From contig CALLJA010000291.1 in NCBI GenBank assembly GCA_938008865.1, forward strand, positions 1-11,766: DNA of 11,766 nt, read 5' to 3'. A program made the translations under genes and the position numbers. The notes under the pieces were generated by a model, which searched no databases, had not been told where the DNA came from, and saw only the letters and a list, made by a program, of their open reading frames with translations. The stretch is from an uncultured Anaerolineales bacterium (GTDB taxonomy: Bacteria > Chloroflexota > Anaerolineae > Anaerolineales > Villigracilaceae). This document shows, in pieces, positions 1-6,373 of this stretch; the stretch's first letter is position 1, and every line of letters begins with the position of its first letter.

Positions 1-210
1 AACAATCCCGCCTGCTCGCGGATGGCTTCCACCACCTTGGGATGACAGTGCCCCGCGTTGGTCACGCCGATGCCACTGGTGAAGTCGAGCAGTTTGCGGC
101 CGTCGTCGGTGTCGATGTAAGCGCCTTCGCGCGTTCGGCCACAAAGTTGAAGATGCGGCTCCAGGCGGGGTCGTGTGTGGGAAGTTCTCCTGGTAGAGCT
201 GGCTGGTCAT
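1..210 (-). pseudogene. 5' end of a second GabT-type class III aminotransferase, apparently frameshifted
   Basis: Only the first ~70 codons are in the window; the gene runs off the left edge. The start is ATG at 208-210, preceded on the minus strand by AAGGA seven bases upstream. The stretch aligns base for base with 7446-7660, the 5' end of the intact aminotransferase, with about seven substitutions, one in-frame 3-base deletion (a Thr codon) and two separate 1-base losses. One loss is near 125-130 (a G in GCGGAAGG on the coding strand). The other is near 167-170 (four C instead of five). Between and after the losses the protein sense is preserved: in the shifted frame the GabT-like reading ...DDGRKLLDFTSGIGVTN.GHCHP continues. 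Read straight from the ATG, the frame leaves homology after about residue 14. Both losses shorten short base runs, so a consensus sequencing error is as likely as a real pseudogene. If intact, it would be a PLP enzyme paired with the divergent aldehyde dehydrogenase. Confidence 0.7.
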
Positions 211-238
211 GAAATATCCTTTCAAATTTATGAGAACT

Positions 239-267
239 TTATCGTCCACGCTGGAACAGCTTATAAT
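239..267 (+). promoter_or_regulatory. Probable sigma-70-type promoter of the aldehyde dehydrogenase
   Basis: A perfect -10 hexamer TATAAT lies at 262-267, in the 98-base gap between two divergent genes and about 40 bases before the ATG at 309. The -35 region at the expected distance (TTATCG at 239-244, 17-base spacer) is weak, so the call rests on the -10 box and position. A leader of roughly 35 bases would result. Confidence 0.45.
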
Positions 268-308
268 CCAACAAACAAATCCCAAAACCTACGCCGAGGG
301 CAGAAGCC

Positions 309-1874
309 ATGGACCGTGAAAAACTATTTTTCGTCAACCCAGCCACCAACGCGCAATTCGGATCGGTGAACATGAACACGCCCGAGGAAGTACAGCAGGT
401 CGTCCGCGACATGCGCAAAGCCTTCCCTGCGTGGAGCGGGAAATCTGTCAAAGAACGCGTGGATGTGCTGTACAAATTCCAGCGCGTGCTGATCGAGCGG
501 CGAGACGAGATCAGCGACGTGCTCAACCAGGATTGCGGCAAAAGCCGTCAGGACGGGTTGATCGAACTCTTCGTCGCCGTGGACATGCTCGCACAGTATC
601 GCGGACGCGCGGAGAAATGGCTGAGGCGGGAACGGGTCTCCTCGGGGCTATACCTGTTCAAACGCTGCTACGTCGAGCATCGTCCCCACGGGGTGACGGC
701 CATCATCTCGCCTTGGAATTACCCGCTCACGCTATCCCTGCCACCCATGATCGCGGCCTTACTGGCGGGCAACACAGTGGTACTCAAACCATCCGAGGTA
801 ACCGCCGCCACGGGGATGCTAATCGAGTCGCTGATCCAGGACGTGCCCGAACTGGCTTCGTTCGCGCGCGTCGTCCACGGGGACGGGAAGGCCGGCGCAG
901 CGCTGGTGGCAGCCAAGCCCGACTACATCTTCATGACGGGCTCCACTGCCACAGGCAGGAAGATCATGCAGACCGCCGCCGAAAGCCTGACACCCGTCGC
1001 ACTGGAACTGGGCGGCAAGGACGCCATGATCGTGCTAGAGGATGCCGACCTGCCAGCCGCTGCCCGCTGGGGCGCGTGGGGCGCCTTCTTCAACACGGGC
1101 CAGACCTGCATGTCCGTGGAGCGCGTCTACGTGGTCGCCTCGAAGTACGACGAGTTCGTGAGGTTGGCCGTCCAGCAGGCCAGGGAACTGACGAGCGGCT
1201 ATTCCAACGAATTGAACAGTCCCTACTTCATGGGTCCTGTCACCGACCCGCGCCAGGTTAGAATCATTGACGACCACCTGCAGGATGCGCTGGACAAGGG
1301 CGCCAGACTGCTGGCGGGCGGCAAGCGCGACGGGATGTTCTACGACCCGATCGTGCTGGTAGACGTAGACCACAGCATGAAGATCATGCGTGAAGAGACC
1401 TTTGGCCCCGTCATGCCGATTGCAAAAGTTCAGGACGAGGAGGAGGCCATCCGCCTCGCCAATGATAACGCCTACGGTCTGGGCGCTTCGGTCTGGAGTT
1501 CGAACATCGCCCATGCGCAGCGGGCAGCGGAACGGGTCGAGGCGGGCTCTATTATCGTCAACGACAGCATCGCTCAGTTCGGCATTCCCATGCTCCCATT
1601 TGGCGGTACCAAGGACTCGGGCTTCGGCCGCACGCACGGCAAGGAGGGCTTGCTGCAATTCACACGTCCCTACAGTTACGCCGTAGGCGGCGCGCCCGTC
1701 AAATTAGATGTGGCCACCCTCCTGCGTGAAAAGGGGCACTACGAACTTACGGCCGCCATCATGGGCGTGCTATACGGGACGACCCTTCAGCAAAAATGGG
1801 AGGCACTCTCGCAGTTCCTTCGCAGGAAGAAAACTGCACATGCTCCGGCCGCCGTCCTCGGCAGCGAAAGCTAA
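309..1874 (+). CDS. NAD(P)-dependent aldehyde dehydrogenase, succinate-semialdehyde dehydrogenase-like
   Basis: 521 residues, ALDH superfamily: oxidises an aldehyde to the acid with NAD(P)+ in the cytosol. Visible motifs in order are SPWNYP with the oxyanion Asn137, VVLKPSE with Lys160 of the cofactor site, FMTGSTATG (Rossmann glycine motif, about 209-216), the general base Glu233 in LELGGKD, the nucleophile Cys267 in GQTCMS, and Glu363/Phe365 in EETFGP. PFGGTKDSGFGR lies near the end of the catalytic core. A tail of about 60 residues follows, making it longer than typical ~480-residue ALDHs. From memory, mycobacterial GabD2-type succinate-semialdehyde dehydrogenases also have a ~518-residue layout and an SIERIYV-like stretch after the Cys (here SVERVYV), hence the suggested substrate. 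The start is ATG with GAGGG eight bases upstream. It is divergent from a GabT-like gene, which fits a GABA-to-succinate role, but the substrate is inferred; a broad-range aldehyde dehydrogenase is the alternative. Confidence 0.9.
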   Translation: MDREKLFFVNPATNAQFGSVNMNTPEEVQQVVRDMRKAFPAWSGKSVKERVDVLYKFQRVLIERRDEISDVLNQDCGKSRQDGLIELFVAVDMLAQYRGRAEKWLRRERVSSGLYLFKRCYVEHRPHGVTAIISPWNYPLTLSLPPMIAALLAGNTVVLKPSEVTAATGMLIESLIQDVPELASFARVVHGDGKAGAALVAAKPDYIFMTGSTATGRKIMQTAAESLTPVALELGGKDAMIVLEDADLPAAARWGAWGAFFNTGQTCMSVERVYVVASKYDEFVRLAVQQARELTSGYSNELNSPYFMGPVTDPRQVRIIDDHLQDALDKGARLLAGGKRDGMFYDPIVLVDVDHSMKIMREETFGPVMPIAKVQDEEEAIRLANDNAYGLGASVWSSNIAHAQRAAERVEAGSIIVNDSIAQFGIPMLPFGGTKDSGFGRTHGKEGLLQFTRPYSYAVGGAPVKLDVATLLREKGHYELTAAIMGVLYGTTLQQKWEALSQFLRRKKTAHAPAAVLGSES

Positions 1875-2024
1875 CAGAAGTGAACCAAATCTGCACCATC
1901 CTCAAGGCAAGGACGGTCCATTGGGCACGATCCTCGCCCTACCAACGAGGGCATCCTCACACCCATTTTGTTCGGCCTGGCAGGCCGGATGCTGTACAAT
2001 CATCGCATGAAACAAGAGCAGGCA

Positions 2025-2052
2025 GGTCACGCTTGAAGCATGACCATTTTTA
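2025..2052 (+). terminator. Intrinsic terminator after the aldehyde dehydrogenase; one of two related hairpins
   Basis: GGTCACGCTT (2025-2034) pairs with AAGCATGACC (2036-2045), with one G-T wobble, and is followed directly by ATTTTTAT. It lies 150 bases past the aldehyde dehydrogenase stop and before the hydrolase gene. The same core sequence recurs at 3062-3090 on the other side of the hydrolase gene, so it is also a short dispersed repeat. The rest of the 1875-2098 gap holds only a weak GCCCT...AGGGC hairpin (1936-1952) and no convincing reading frame. Confidence 0.55.
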
Positions 2053-2081
2053 TAAATACCGCGCCGCTGCCGCCAATCTTT

Positions 2082-2090
2082 TGTGATAAA
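2082..2090 (+). promoter_or_regulatory. Possible extended -10 element giving a leaderless hydrolase mRNA
   Basis: TGTGATAAA (an extended -10: TGn plus GATAAA) ends eight bases before the hydrolase ATG at 2099, so transcription would begin at or next to the start codon. This agrees with the lack of a Shine-Dalgarno sequence before that ATG. No -35 box is recognisable. The call is tentative. Confidence 0.25.
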
Positions 2091-2098
2091 ACCAGCGC

Positions 2099-3058
2099 AT
2101 GAACCCCCCTTCCCTTTTCTGGAAAAGGATAACCCTTGCCCTGCGGAACCTGACACTGGCTCTGCTGACCCTGCTCATGATTGGAGCCGTATATCAGGCA
2201 TCAGCCAGTCTGTATGACCGTCATGTCTATCCCCCGCCTGGCGAATTGGTGGACATGGGCGGGTATCGCCTGCATTTGTATTGCCTCGGGGTGGGGAGCC
2301 CCACCGTGATCCTCGAAGCGGGGTTGGGAGATAACGTCCTCGGCTGGGAACTGGTTCACGAAAAGCTGGCCGAGTCCACCCGCGTCTGCGCCTATGACCG
2401 CGCAGGGCTGGGCTGGAGCGATGGGCAGGACCGTGTCATTCCCAGCCAGGAGGTGGCGCAAATCCTGCACACCCTGCTGCAAAAGGCGCAGGTCGCAGGC
2501 CCGTACATTCTGGTGGGACATTCCATGGGCGGCTTGCACGTGCGCAGTTATGCGCGCCTGTATCCTGAAGAAGTGGTCGGCATGGTGCTGGTGGACTCTT
2601 CGCACGAAAACCAGTTGGACGCCGCCCATGCAGATGAGATCATCCAGGGTATCCTCCTGCCGCTGCAAGCCTGTCAGGTGGTGGCACCCGTCGGTGTGAT
2701 ACGTCTGGTTCGCTCGATCAGCTCACAGCCCGAACAGGCCCTTTTTCCCGCGGAGAAGGCCCACGCCAGGCTGGCCCTGCAAAATCACACGTACTTGTGC
2801 CGCGTCATCGCGGATGAATATCAAGCCGCCCGCACCGACACAGCCCAACCGATTCCGCCCGCTTCCCTTAGTGATCTGCCTCTGGTGGTCATCACGGCAG
2901 GCATCGGCCACGATACCAGGTGGCTGGACTTGCAGGACGAGCTGGTCTCCCTGTCCGCGCACAGCACCCACATCATTGCAGAAGCCAGCCCGCATTATGT
3001 GCAATTCTATCAACCTGAATTGATCATCGAAGCGGTGAAGGAAATGCTCACCCCATAA
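2099..3058 (+). CDS. Membrane-anchored alpha/beta hydrolase
   Basis: 319 residues, alpha/beta-hydrolase fold. An N-terminal hydrophobic segment (about residues 12-32, after KR and R) looks like an uncleaved membrane anchor, placing the enzyme domain outside the membrane. Fold landmarks are GVGSPTVILEAGLG (the HG-type oxyanion loop is replaced by EAG at 73-75), YDRAGLGWSD at 99-108, the nucleophile elbow GHSMGG with Ser142, and VLVDSSH at 164-169. The likely catalytic His299 sits in ASPHYVQFYQPELI, where relatives commonly have a Gly-His pair. The acid residue is not certain by eye. Family members act on esters, lactones or amides; nothing here fixes the substrate. It stands alone between two related hairpins, convergent with the AOR block, and has no evident link to the aldehyde pathway. 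The start is ATG with no ribosome binding site; no better in-frame start is seen, because moving inward would remove the anchor. Confidence 0.85.
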   Translation: MNPPSLFWKRITLALRNLTLALLTLLMIGAVYQASASLYDRHVYPPPGELVDMGGYRLHLYCLGVGSPTVILEAGLGDNVLGWELVHEKLAESTRVCAYDRAGLGWSDGQDRVIPSQEVAQILHTLLQKAQVAGPYILVGHSMGGLHVRSYARLYPEEVVGMVLVDSSHENQLDAAHADEIIQGILLPLQACQVVAPVGVIRLVRSISSQPEQALFPAEKAHARLALQNHTYLCRVIADEYQAARTDTAQPIPPASLSDLPLVVITAGIGHDTRWLDLQDELVSLSAHSTHIIAEASPHYVQFYQPELIIEAVKEMLTP

Positions 3059-3061
3059 AGA

Positions 3062-3090
3062 AGCAGGTCACGCTTTAAGCGTGACCTGCT
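3062..3090. terminator. Shared terminator hairpin between convergent genes; second copy of the short repeat
   Basis: AGCAGGTCACGCTT (3062-3075) and AAGCGTGACCTGCT (3077-3090) are perfect 14-base reverse complements around a single base. The element fills almost the whole gap between the stop of the plus-strand hydrolase (3058) and the end of the minus-strand AOR (3094). T-rich sequence follows on both strands (ATTCTATT on plus, TCTTTAT on minus), so it can end transcription from either side. The core GGTCACGCTT-n-AAGC matches the hairpin at 2025-2045. Confidence 0.6.
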
Positions 3091-3093
3091 ATT

Positions 3094-4821
3094 CTATTCG
3101 ATGCCATCGAAGATGTGGTCGAGCGTTTCCTCGCTCACATCGAAAACCGCGCCATTTTCGGGCAGGGCCTCTCTAGTCATCCACTCAGGCAGGCGGTCGT
3201 CCTTGGCGGTGAAGCCTGCGCGGTGGTTGAACTCGCGCTCCATGCGGATGGCCTGTTTGCCCAACTCTTGCAGGATGTTATCGGGCAGGTCGTCCCAGCC
3301 GTAGCGCGCCTTGAGCAGACGCTTGACCACGCCATCGGGTGTGGCAGCATAACCGAAGCCCGCGAAGATGCAGGCGCCGATCGTGTCGTAGCCCGCCATG
3401 TTCAACTGCGCGTTACGTGACACGTCGCGCTGTGCATTTGGGTCGAGATGGTTGATCTGCGCGCGGATGGTCAGGCCGCAGGTGTGGTCCGCGCCTTGCG
3501 GCGTGGTGGCGTAGGTCACGCCCGTGCCCTTGATCGAACGCGGCTCATAGGCTGACATGGCCTGTCCTTTCACCGCGGGCACATGTTCGATGTTGTACTT
3601 CTTTCCGACCGTCACCGCGCCATCGCCAAGGATGTGGCCCAATTCCGTGCCCGCGCGGATCTCGTCAATCAACTTCTGCGCGTCCTCTTCACTGCCCCAA
3701 CGCATCAGCCCCGCCTCGGCAGCCACACCCAACGAGCCACCGATCTCAATGGAGTCCAGCCCCAGGTCGTTGATGTGCCAGTTCAGGCGGCCGATGGCGT
3801 CCAGCGAGTCGATGTCCACGTTGGTGCCCATCAGGCCGATGGTCTCGTACTCGAGCGGCGAGACGATGATCTTGCCGTCCTCGCCGCCGAAGACATTCGA
3901 GCATTTGATGGTACAGCCCGCCATGCAGGCGTGCGACGGGTCGGATGGTTTGCCGCGCGTCAGCGTGAACTCGCGCAGGGTCTCGCCGCTAATGGCTTCC
4001 ACGTTTTTGAAGGTGCCGCGCGAGAAGTTATGGGAGGGCAGCGCCGCAAAGCGCTGGGTCATCTGCGCCATGGCTGCCGTGCCATAATCGCGGTACGTGA
4101 TCGACTGCGGATGCTCCATGACGGCCTTGGTGTAATCCTTTTGCGCGACCTTGAAAGCCTCGGGGTCGACGACGGGCGGCTTCTGCCCGCCCGTGTTGTC
4201 GAACACGATGGCCTTGAGTCCCTTCGAGCCCATGACCGCGCCCAAGCCGCCGCGCGCAGCGATACGCGAGGGAATTTTGTCCTTGTCGAGATTCTGGATG
4301 CCTGCAGCCTTCATGCGCATCTCGCCGCCCGGGCCGATCAGCGCGATAGCCACCTTGTCGCCGTAACGTTCGAGCAGTTTGGGCGCACTGGCGTACACGC
4401 CCACCCCCGCGAGGTCGTCAGCCTTGTCCCATTTTGCGCCGCCGAGCGAGAGATGCAGGACCCAAGTCCCAGCTTCGGCAGGCTGGTCCTCGAGAACCAA
4501 CGCGTGGATGCCCATGGTCGCCATGTGCAGGCCTGTACGTCCGCCCGCGTTGGCCTCCTTGATGCCGCCCGTCAGCGGGGACTTGCCGCCAACCGAGATG
4601 CGGTCCGTGGACGAGAGCATGTGTCCCACCAGCAGGCCTGGGGCGAAGATCAGTTTATTGCCAGGTCCAAGCGGGTCGCAGGTCGGGTCGACTTCGTCGA
4701 GCAGAATATGATCGAGCAGGCCGCGCCCTCCCAAACGGGACCAGGCCTCGGGGACGGGTTCGCGTTTCAATTCCTGGGTACGGACATTGACGCGCCATAT
4801 CTGGGATCGATTTTCAGTCAC
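3094..4821 (-). CDS. Tungsten-type aldehyde:ferredoxin oxidoreductase family protein, divergent CxxxCxxxC subfamily
   Basis: 575 residues from the GTG start (582 from an upstream ATG). AOR-family enzymes carry a tungsto- or molybdo-bispyranopterin and one [4Fe-4S] cluster, and oxidise aldehydes to acids while reducing ferredoxin. The AOR N-terminal domain is visible (WRVNV near the start, GLGAVMGSKGLKAIV). The cluster ligands are Cys299, Cys303 and Cys307 in CMAGCTIKC, with Cys484 in GYDTIGACIF. The first spacing is three residues instead of the classical two; I recall C-x3-C-x3-C, followed by SN, in a separate AOR-like branch. EYETIG (about 324-329) and GADHT (about 443-447) match substrate/cofactor-site segments of known AORs. 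The GTG at 4819-4821 is preferred because GGAGAG stands five bases upstream and the protein then opens with the usual short lead into WRVNV. The ATG at 4842 belongs to a repeat element. It is the last gene of the block, behind an aminotransferase whose aldehyde product is a plausible substrate. The true substrate is unknown. Confidence 0.88.
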   Translation of the reverse strand: MTENRSQIWRVNVRTQELKREPVPEAWSRLGGRGLLDHILLDEVDPTCDPLGPGNKLIFAPGLLVGHMLSSTDRISVGGKSPLTGGIKEANAGGRTGLHMATMGIHALVLEDQPAEAGTWVLHLSLGGAKWDKADDLAGVGVYASAPKLLERYGDKVAIALIGPGGEMRMKAAGIQNLDKDKIPSRIAARGGLGAVMGSKGLKAIVFDNTGGQKPPVVDPEAFKVAQKDYTKAVMEHPQSITYRDYGTAAMAQMTQRFAALPSHNFSRGTFKNVEAISGETLREFTLTRGKPSDPSHACMAGCTIKCSNVFGGEDGKIIVSPLEYETIGLMGTNVDIDSLDAIGRLNWHINDLGLDSIEIGGSLGVAAEAGLMRWGSEEDAQKLIDEIRAGTELGHILGDGAVTVGKKYNIEHVPAVKGQAMSAYEPRSIKGTGVTYATTPQGADHTCGLTIRAQINHLDPNAQRDVSRNAQLNMAGYDTIGACIFAGFGYAATPDGVVKRLLKARYGWDDLPDNILQELGKQAIRMEREFNHRAGFTAKDDRLPEWMTREALPENGAVFDVSEETLDHIFDGIE

Positions 4822-4826
4822 GAATA

Positions 4827-4832
4827 CTCTCC
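4827..4832 (-). promoter_or_regulatory. Ribosome binding site that sets the GTG start of the second AOR
   Basis: On the minus strand GGAGAG stands five bases before GTG (4821-4819). The longer reading with ATG at 4842 has no such site and starts within the last bases of the 4841-4940 repeat. Confidence 0.6.
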
Positions 4833-4840
4833 AATCATCC

Positions 4841-4940
4841 ATGTCATTGCGAGGAGCTGCGCCTTAAGCAACGAGAGCGGCGAAACACCCCCCTCTTGGG
4901 GAGTGAAATTTGCTTCGGGCCAACGCCCTCACAATGACAT
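4841..4940. repeat. 100-base REP/MITE-like palindromic element between two operon genes
   Basis: The ends are inverted: ATGTCATTGCGAGG (4841-4854) pairs with CCTCACAATGACAT (4927-4940) over 14 bases with one G-T pair. The interior is irregular and holds a small CCCC-TCTT-GGGG hairpin near 4890. It sits exactly in the gap between the stop codon of the HemL-like aminotransferase, sharing base 4940 with it, and the AOR gene. It has no coding capacity. GTCATTGCGAGG...-type ends belong to a dispersed intergenic palindrome I recall from Chloroflexota and some other phyla; no second copy occurs in this window. As RNA it would fold into a long stem inside the operon message and could tune expression or stability of the downstream AOR. 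Confidence 0.65.
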
Positions 4941-6298
4941 TACCCAAACAGGCTTTGCACCGCTTCTCGGAAGACCTGCGTGTGATAGTCAACGTCGGCC
5001 TGGGTGGTCTCGGGCGAGATGAGCGCCATATTATGGAAGGGCGTCATCAGGATGCCGCGGTTGAGGGCGAAGAGGTGCATGTAGCGGTCGAGTTCGTGGT
5101 CGATGGCCGCAGCGGCTTCGCCTCCGTTTTTAGGCGGGCTCGGGCGGAACCAGTATTCGGAGCGGTTACCCAGCCGTTTAACGATCCATGGCAGGCCATA
5201 CTCCTGGATCACACCCTCCACACCCGCCGTAAAGCGCTCCTGCAAGGCGATGGCTTTGGCGTAGAACTCGTCGGTCAGGACGTTCTTCAGGGTGGCCTTC
5301 ATCGCCGCAATGGACAGGGCGTTGCCCGCCAGCGTGCCGCCGATGCCACCCACATCCGCATCGTCGAGGTCAAGGCGTTCCGCAAAGGCCTGTCCCACCG
5401 CCTCGGTGAAGCCGTAGACCGCTGCAGGCACGCCGCCCGCCAGGGGCTTGCCGATGGTCAAAAAGTCTGGCTGAAGGCCGTGGGCGGCAGTGTATCCGCC
5501 AGGACCTGTGCAAATGGTGTGGGTCTCATCGATGATGAGGTAGGTCCCGTACTTGCGGGTCAACTCGCGCAAGGCTTCGTGGTAGCCAGGCGCGGGGTGG
5601 ATGATGCCAATATTGGTCATGACGGGCTCGGCCAGCACGGCGGCCACATCGCCCGCCGAGAGCGCCGTTTCGAGCGCGGCCACATCGTTGAACTCGATTA
5701 CCTTGGTGGTATCGCGCGGGTCGACCTGCGGCCCCATGTTGTTCGGGCGCGACATGGGCGTGCCTTCCTCGTCGAGCACGATGAAGGTCTCGTCCACGGT
5801 TCCGTGATAACAGTAGTTATAGACCAGCACCTTCGGGCGCCTGGTGATCATGCGCGCCATGCGCAGGACAAAACGGTTGGCGTCGGTGGCAGTCAGCGCG
5901 AACTGCCAAAACGGCAGCCCAAAGCGGCGCTGCAACTCCTCGCCCACCTCGATGACGTCCTCGTAGGGCAGCATAAGCGTGATGCCTTTTTGGATCTGTT
6001 CGCCGATGGCCTGGACCGTGGGCTCGGGACCGTGGCCTGTCATCGCGCCCGTATCGCCCAGGCATAAATCGAGGTAGGAGTTGCCGTCCACGTCGGTGAA
6101 GTGCGCACCCCTGGCTTCTTTCACAAAGACGGGAAAGGAGCCCGCCCAGCGCACCATCCACAACATCGGCACGCCGCCGTGCAGCGACTTGCGCGCGCGT
6201 TGGTATAGCTCGTAAGACTTGGGATGATTCTTATGGAAGAGCGCTTCTTCCGATTTCAGGAGTTCGGTCAGTCTTGTGCGGTCGATGGATTGGGTCAT
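4940..6298 (-). CDS. Class III PLP aminotransferase, glutamate-1-semialdehyde-aminomutase-like (HemL-like)
   Basis: 452 residues, fold-type I PLP enzyme. Landmarks are LHGGVPM at 39-45, the phosphate-binding ATDANRF at 137-143 (in place of SGTEA of HemL), YHGTVDET at 164-171 stacking on the cofactor, the pyridine-N-binding Asp257 in IIDETHT, the Schiff-base Lys284 in IGKPLAGG, and GGTLAGN at 320-326. HemL proper has DEVMTGFR where this has DETHT, and no haem genes are nearby, so tetrapyrrole synthesis is unlikely. I recall this branch being annotated as aspartate aminotransferase family or beta-/omega-transaminase in Chloroflexota and Actinobacteria. The ATG at 6298 is chosen; the longer form begins at a GTG (6322) inside a palindromic repeat. 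Neither has a clear Shine-Dalgarno sequence. It lies between the GabT-like gene (75-base gap) and an AOR gene, so it probably supplies that AOR with an aldehyde or semialdehyde. The amino donor is unknown. Confidence 0.88.
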   Translation of the reverse strand: MTQSIDRTRLTELLKSEEALFHKNHPKSYELYQRARKSLHGGVPMLWMVRWAGSFPVFVKEARGAHFTDVDGNSYLDLCLGDTGAMTGHGPEPTVQAIGEQIQKGITLMLPYEDVIEVGEELQRRFGLPFWQFALTATDANRFVLRMARMITRRPKVLVYNYCYHGTVDETFIVLDEEGTPMSRPNNMGPQVDPRDTTKVIEFNDVAALETALSAGDVAAVLAEPVMTNIGIIHPAPGYHEALRELTRKYGTYLIIDETHTICTGPGGYTAAHGLQPDFLTIGKPLAGGVPAAVYGFTEAVGQAFAERLDLDDADVGGIGGTLAGNALSIAAMKATLKNVLTDEFYAKAIALQERFTAGVEGVIQEYGLPWIVKRLGNRSEYWFRPSPPKNGGEAAAAIDHELDRYMHLFALNRGILMTPFHNMALISPETTQADVDYHTQVFREAVQSLFG

Positions 6299-6315
6299 GA
6301 TGTTTATTGTTTGTA

Positions 6316-6367
6316 GGGGCACGGCGGATGTAGGATGGTCAAAACCAACCTCGCATCGCCGTGCCCC
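6316..6367. repeat. GGGGCACGGCG palindromic repeat between the two aminotransferase genes
   Basis: GGGGCACGGCGGATG (6316-6330) pairs with CATCGCCGTGCCCC (6354-6367) over 14 pairs with one bulged G. A smaller TGGT/ACCA stem lies inside the loop. It occupies most of the 75-base gap. No T-tract follows on the minus strand, so it is not a standard terminator; it more likely folds in the operon transcript as a processing or attenuation point. Short GGGGCACGGC palindromes recur in Chloroflexota intergenic DNA as far as I recall; this window has one copy. Confidence 0.55.
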
Positions 6368-6373
6368 AACAAG

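Noticed and set aside
431..1261. A 276-codon frame overlapping the aldehyde dehydrogenase on the same strand
   Set aside because: Arg-rich +2-frame shadow inside a gene whose catalytic motifs are all intact.
1936..1952. GCCCT...AGGGC as a terminator directly after the aldehyde dehydrogenase
   Set aside because: The stem is only five pairs with no T-tract; the hairpin at 2025-2045 with ATTTTTAT is the better candidate.
3583..5022. A 479-codon plus-strand open frame opposite the second AOR
   Set aside because: It is antisense to a gene with intact AOR ligands and runs through the palindromic repeat. No recognisable protein motif is present.
4910..6067. A 385-codon plus-strand open frame opposite the HemL-like aminotransferase
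   Set aside because: Same shadow pattern: antisense to a gene with complete PLP-site motifs, and without a domain of its own.
4940..6298. Glutamate-1-semialdehyde aminomutase (HemL) for tetrapyrrole synthesis
   Set aside because: The DETHT and ATDANRF motifs differ from HemL, no haem genes are nearby, and the context is amine/aldehyde catabolism.
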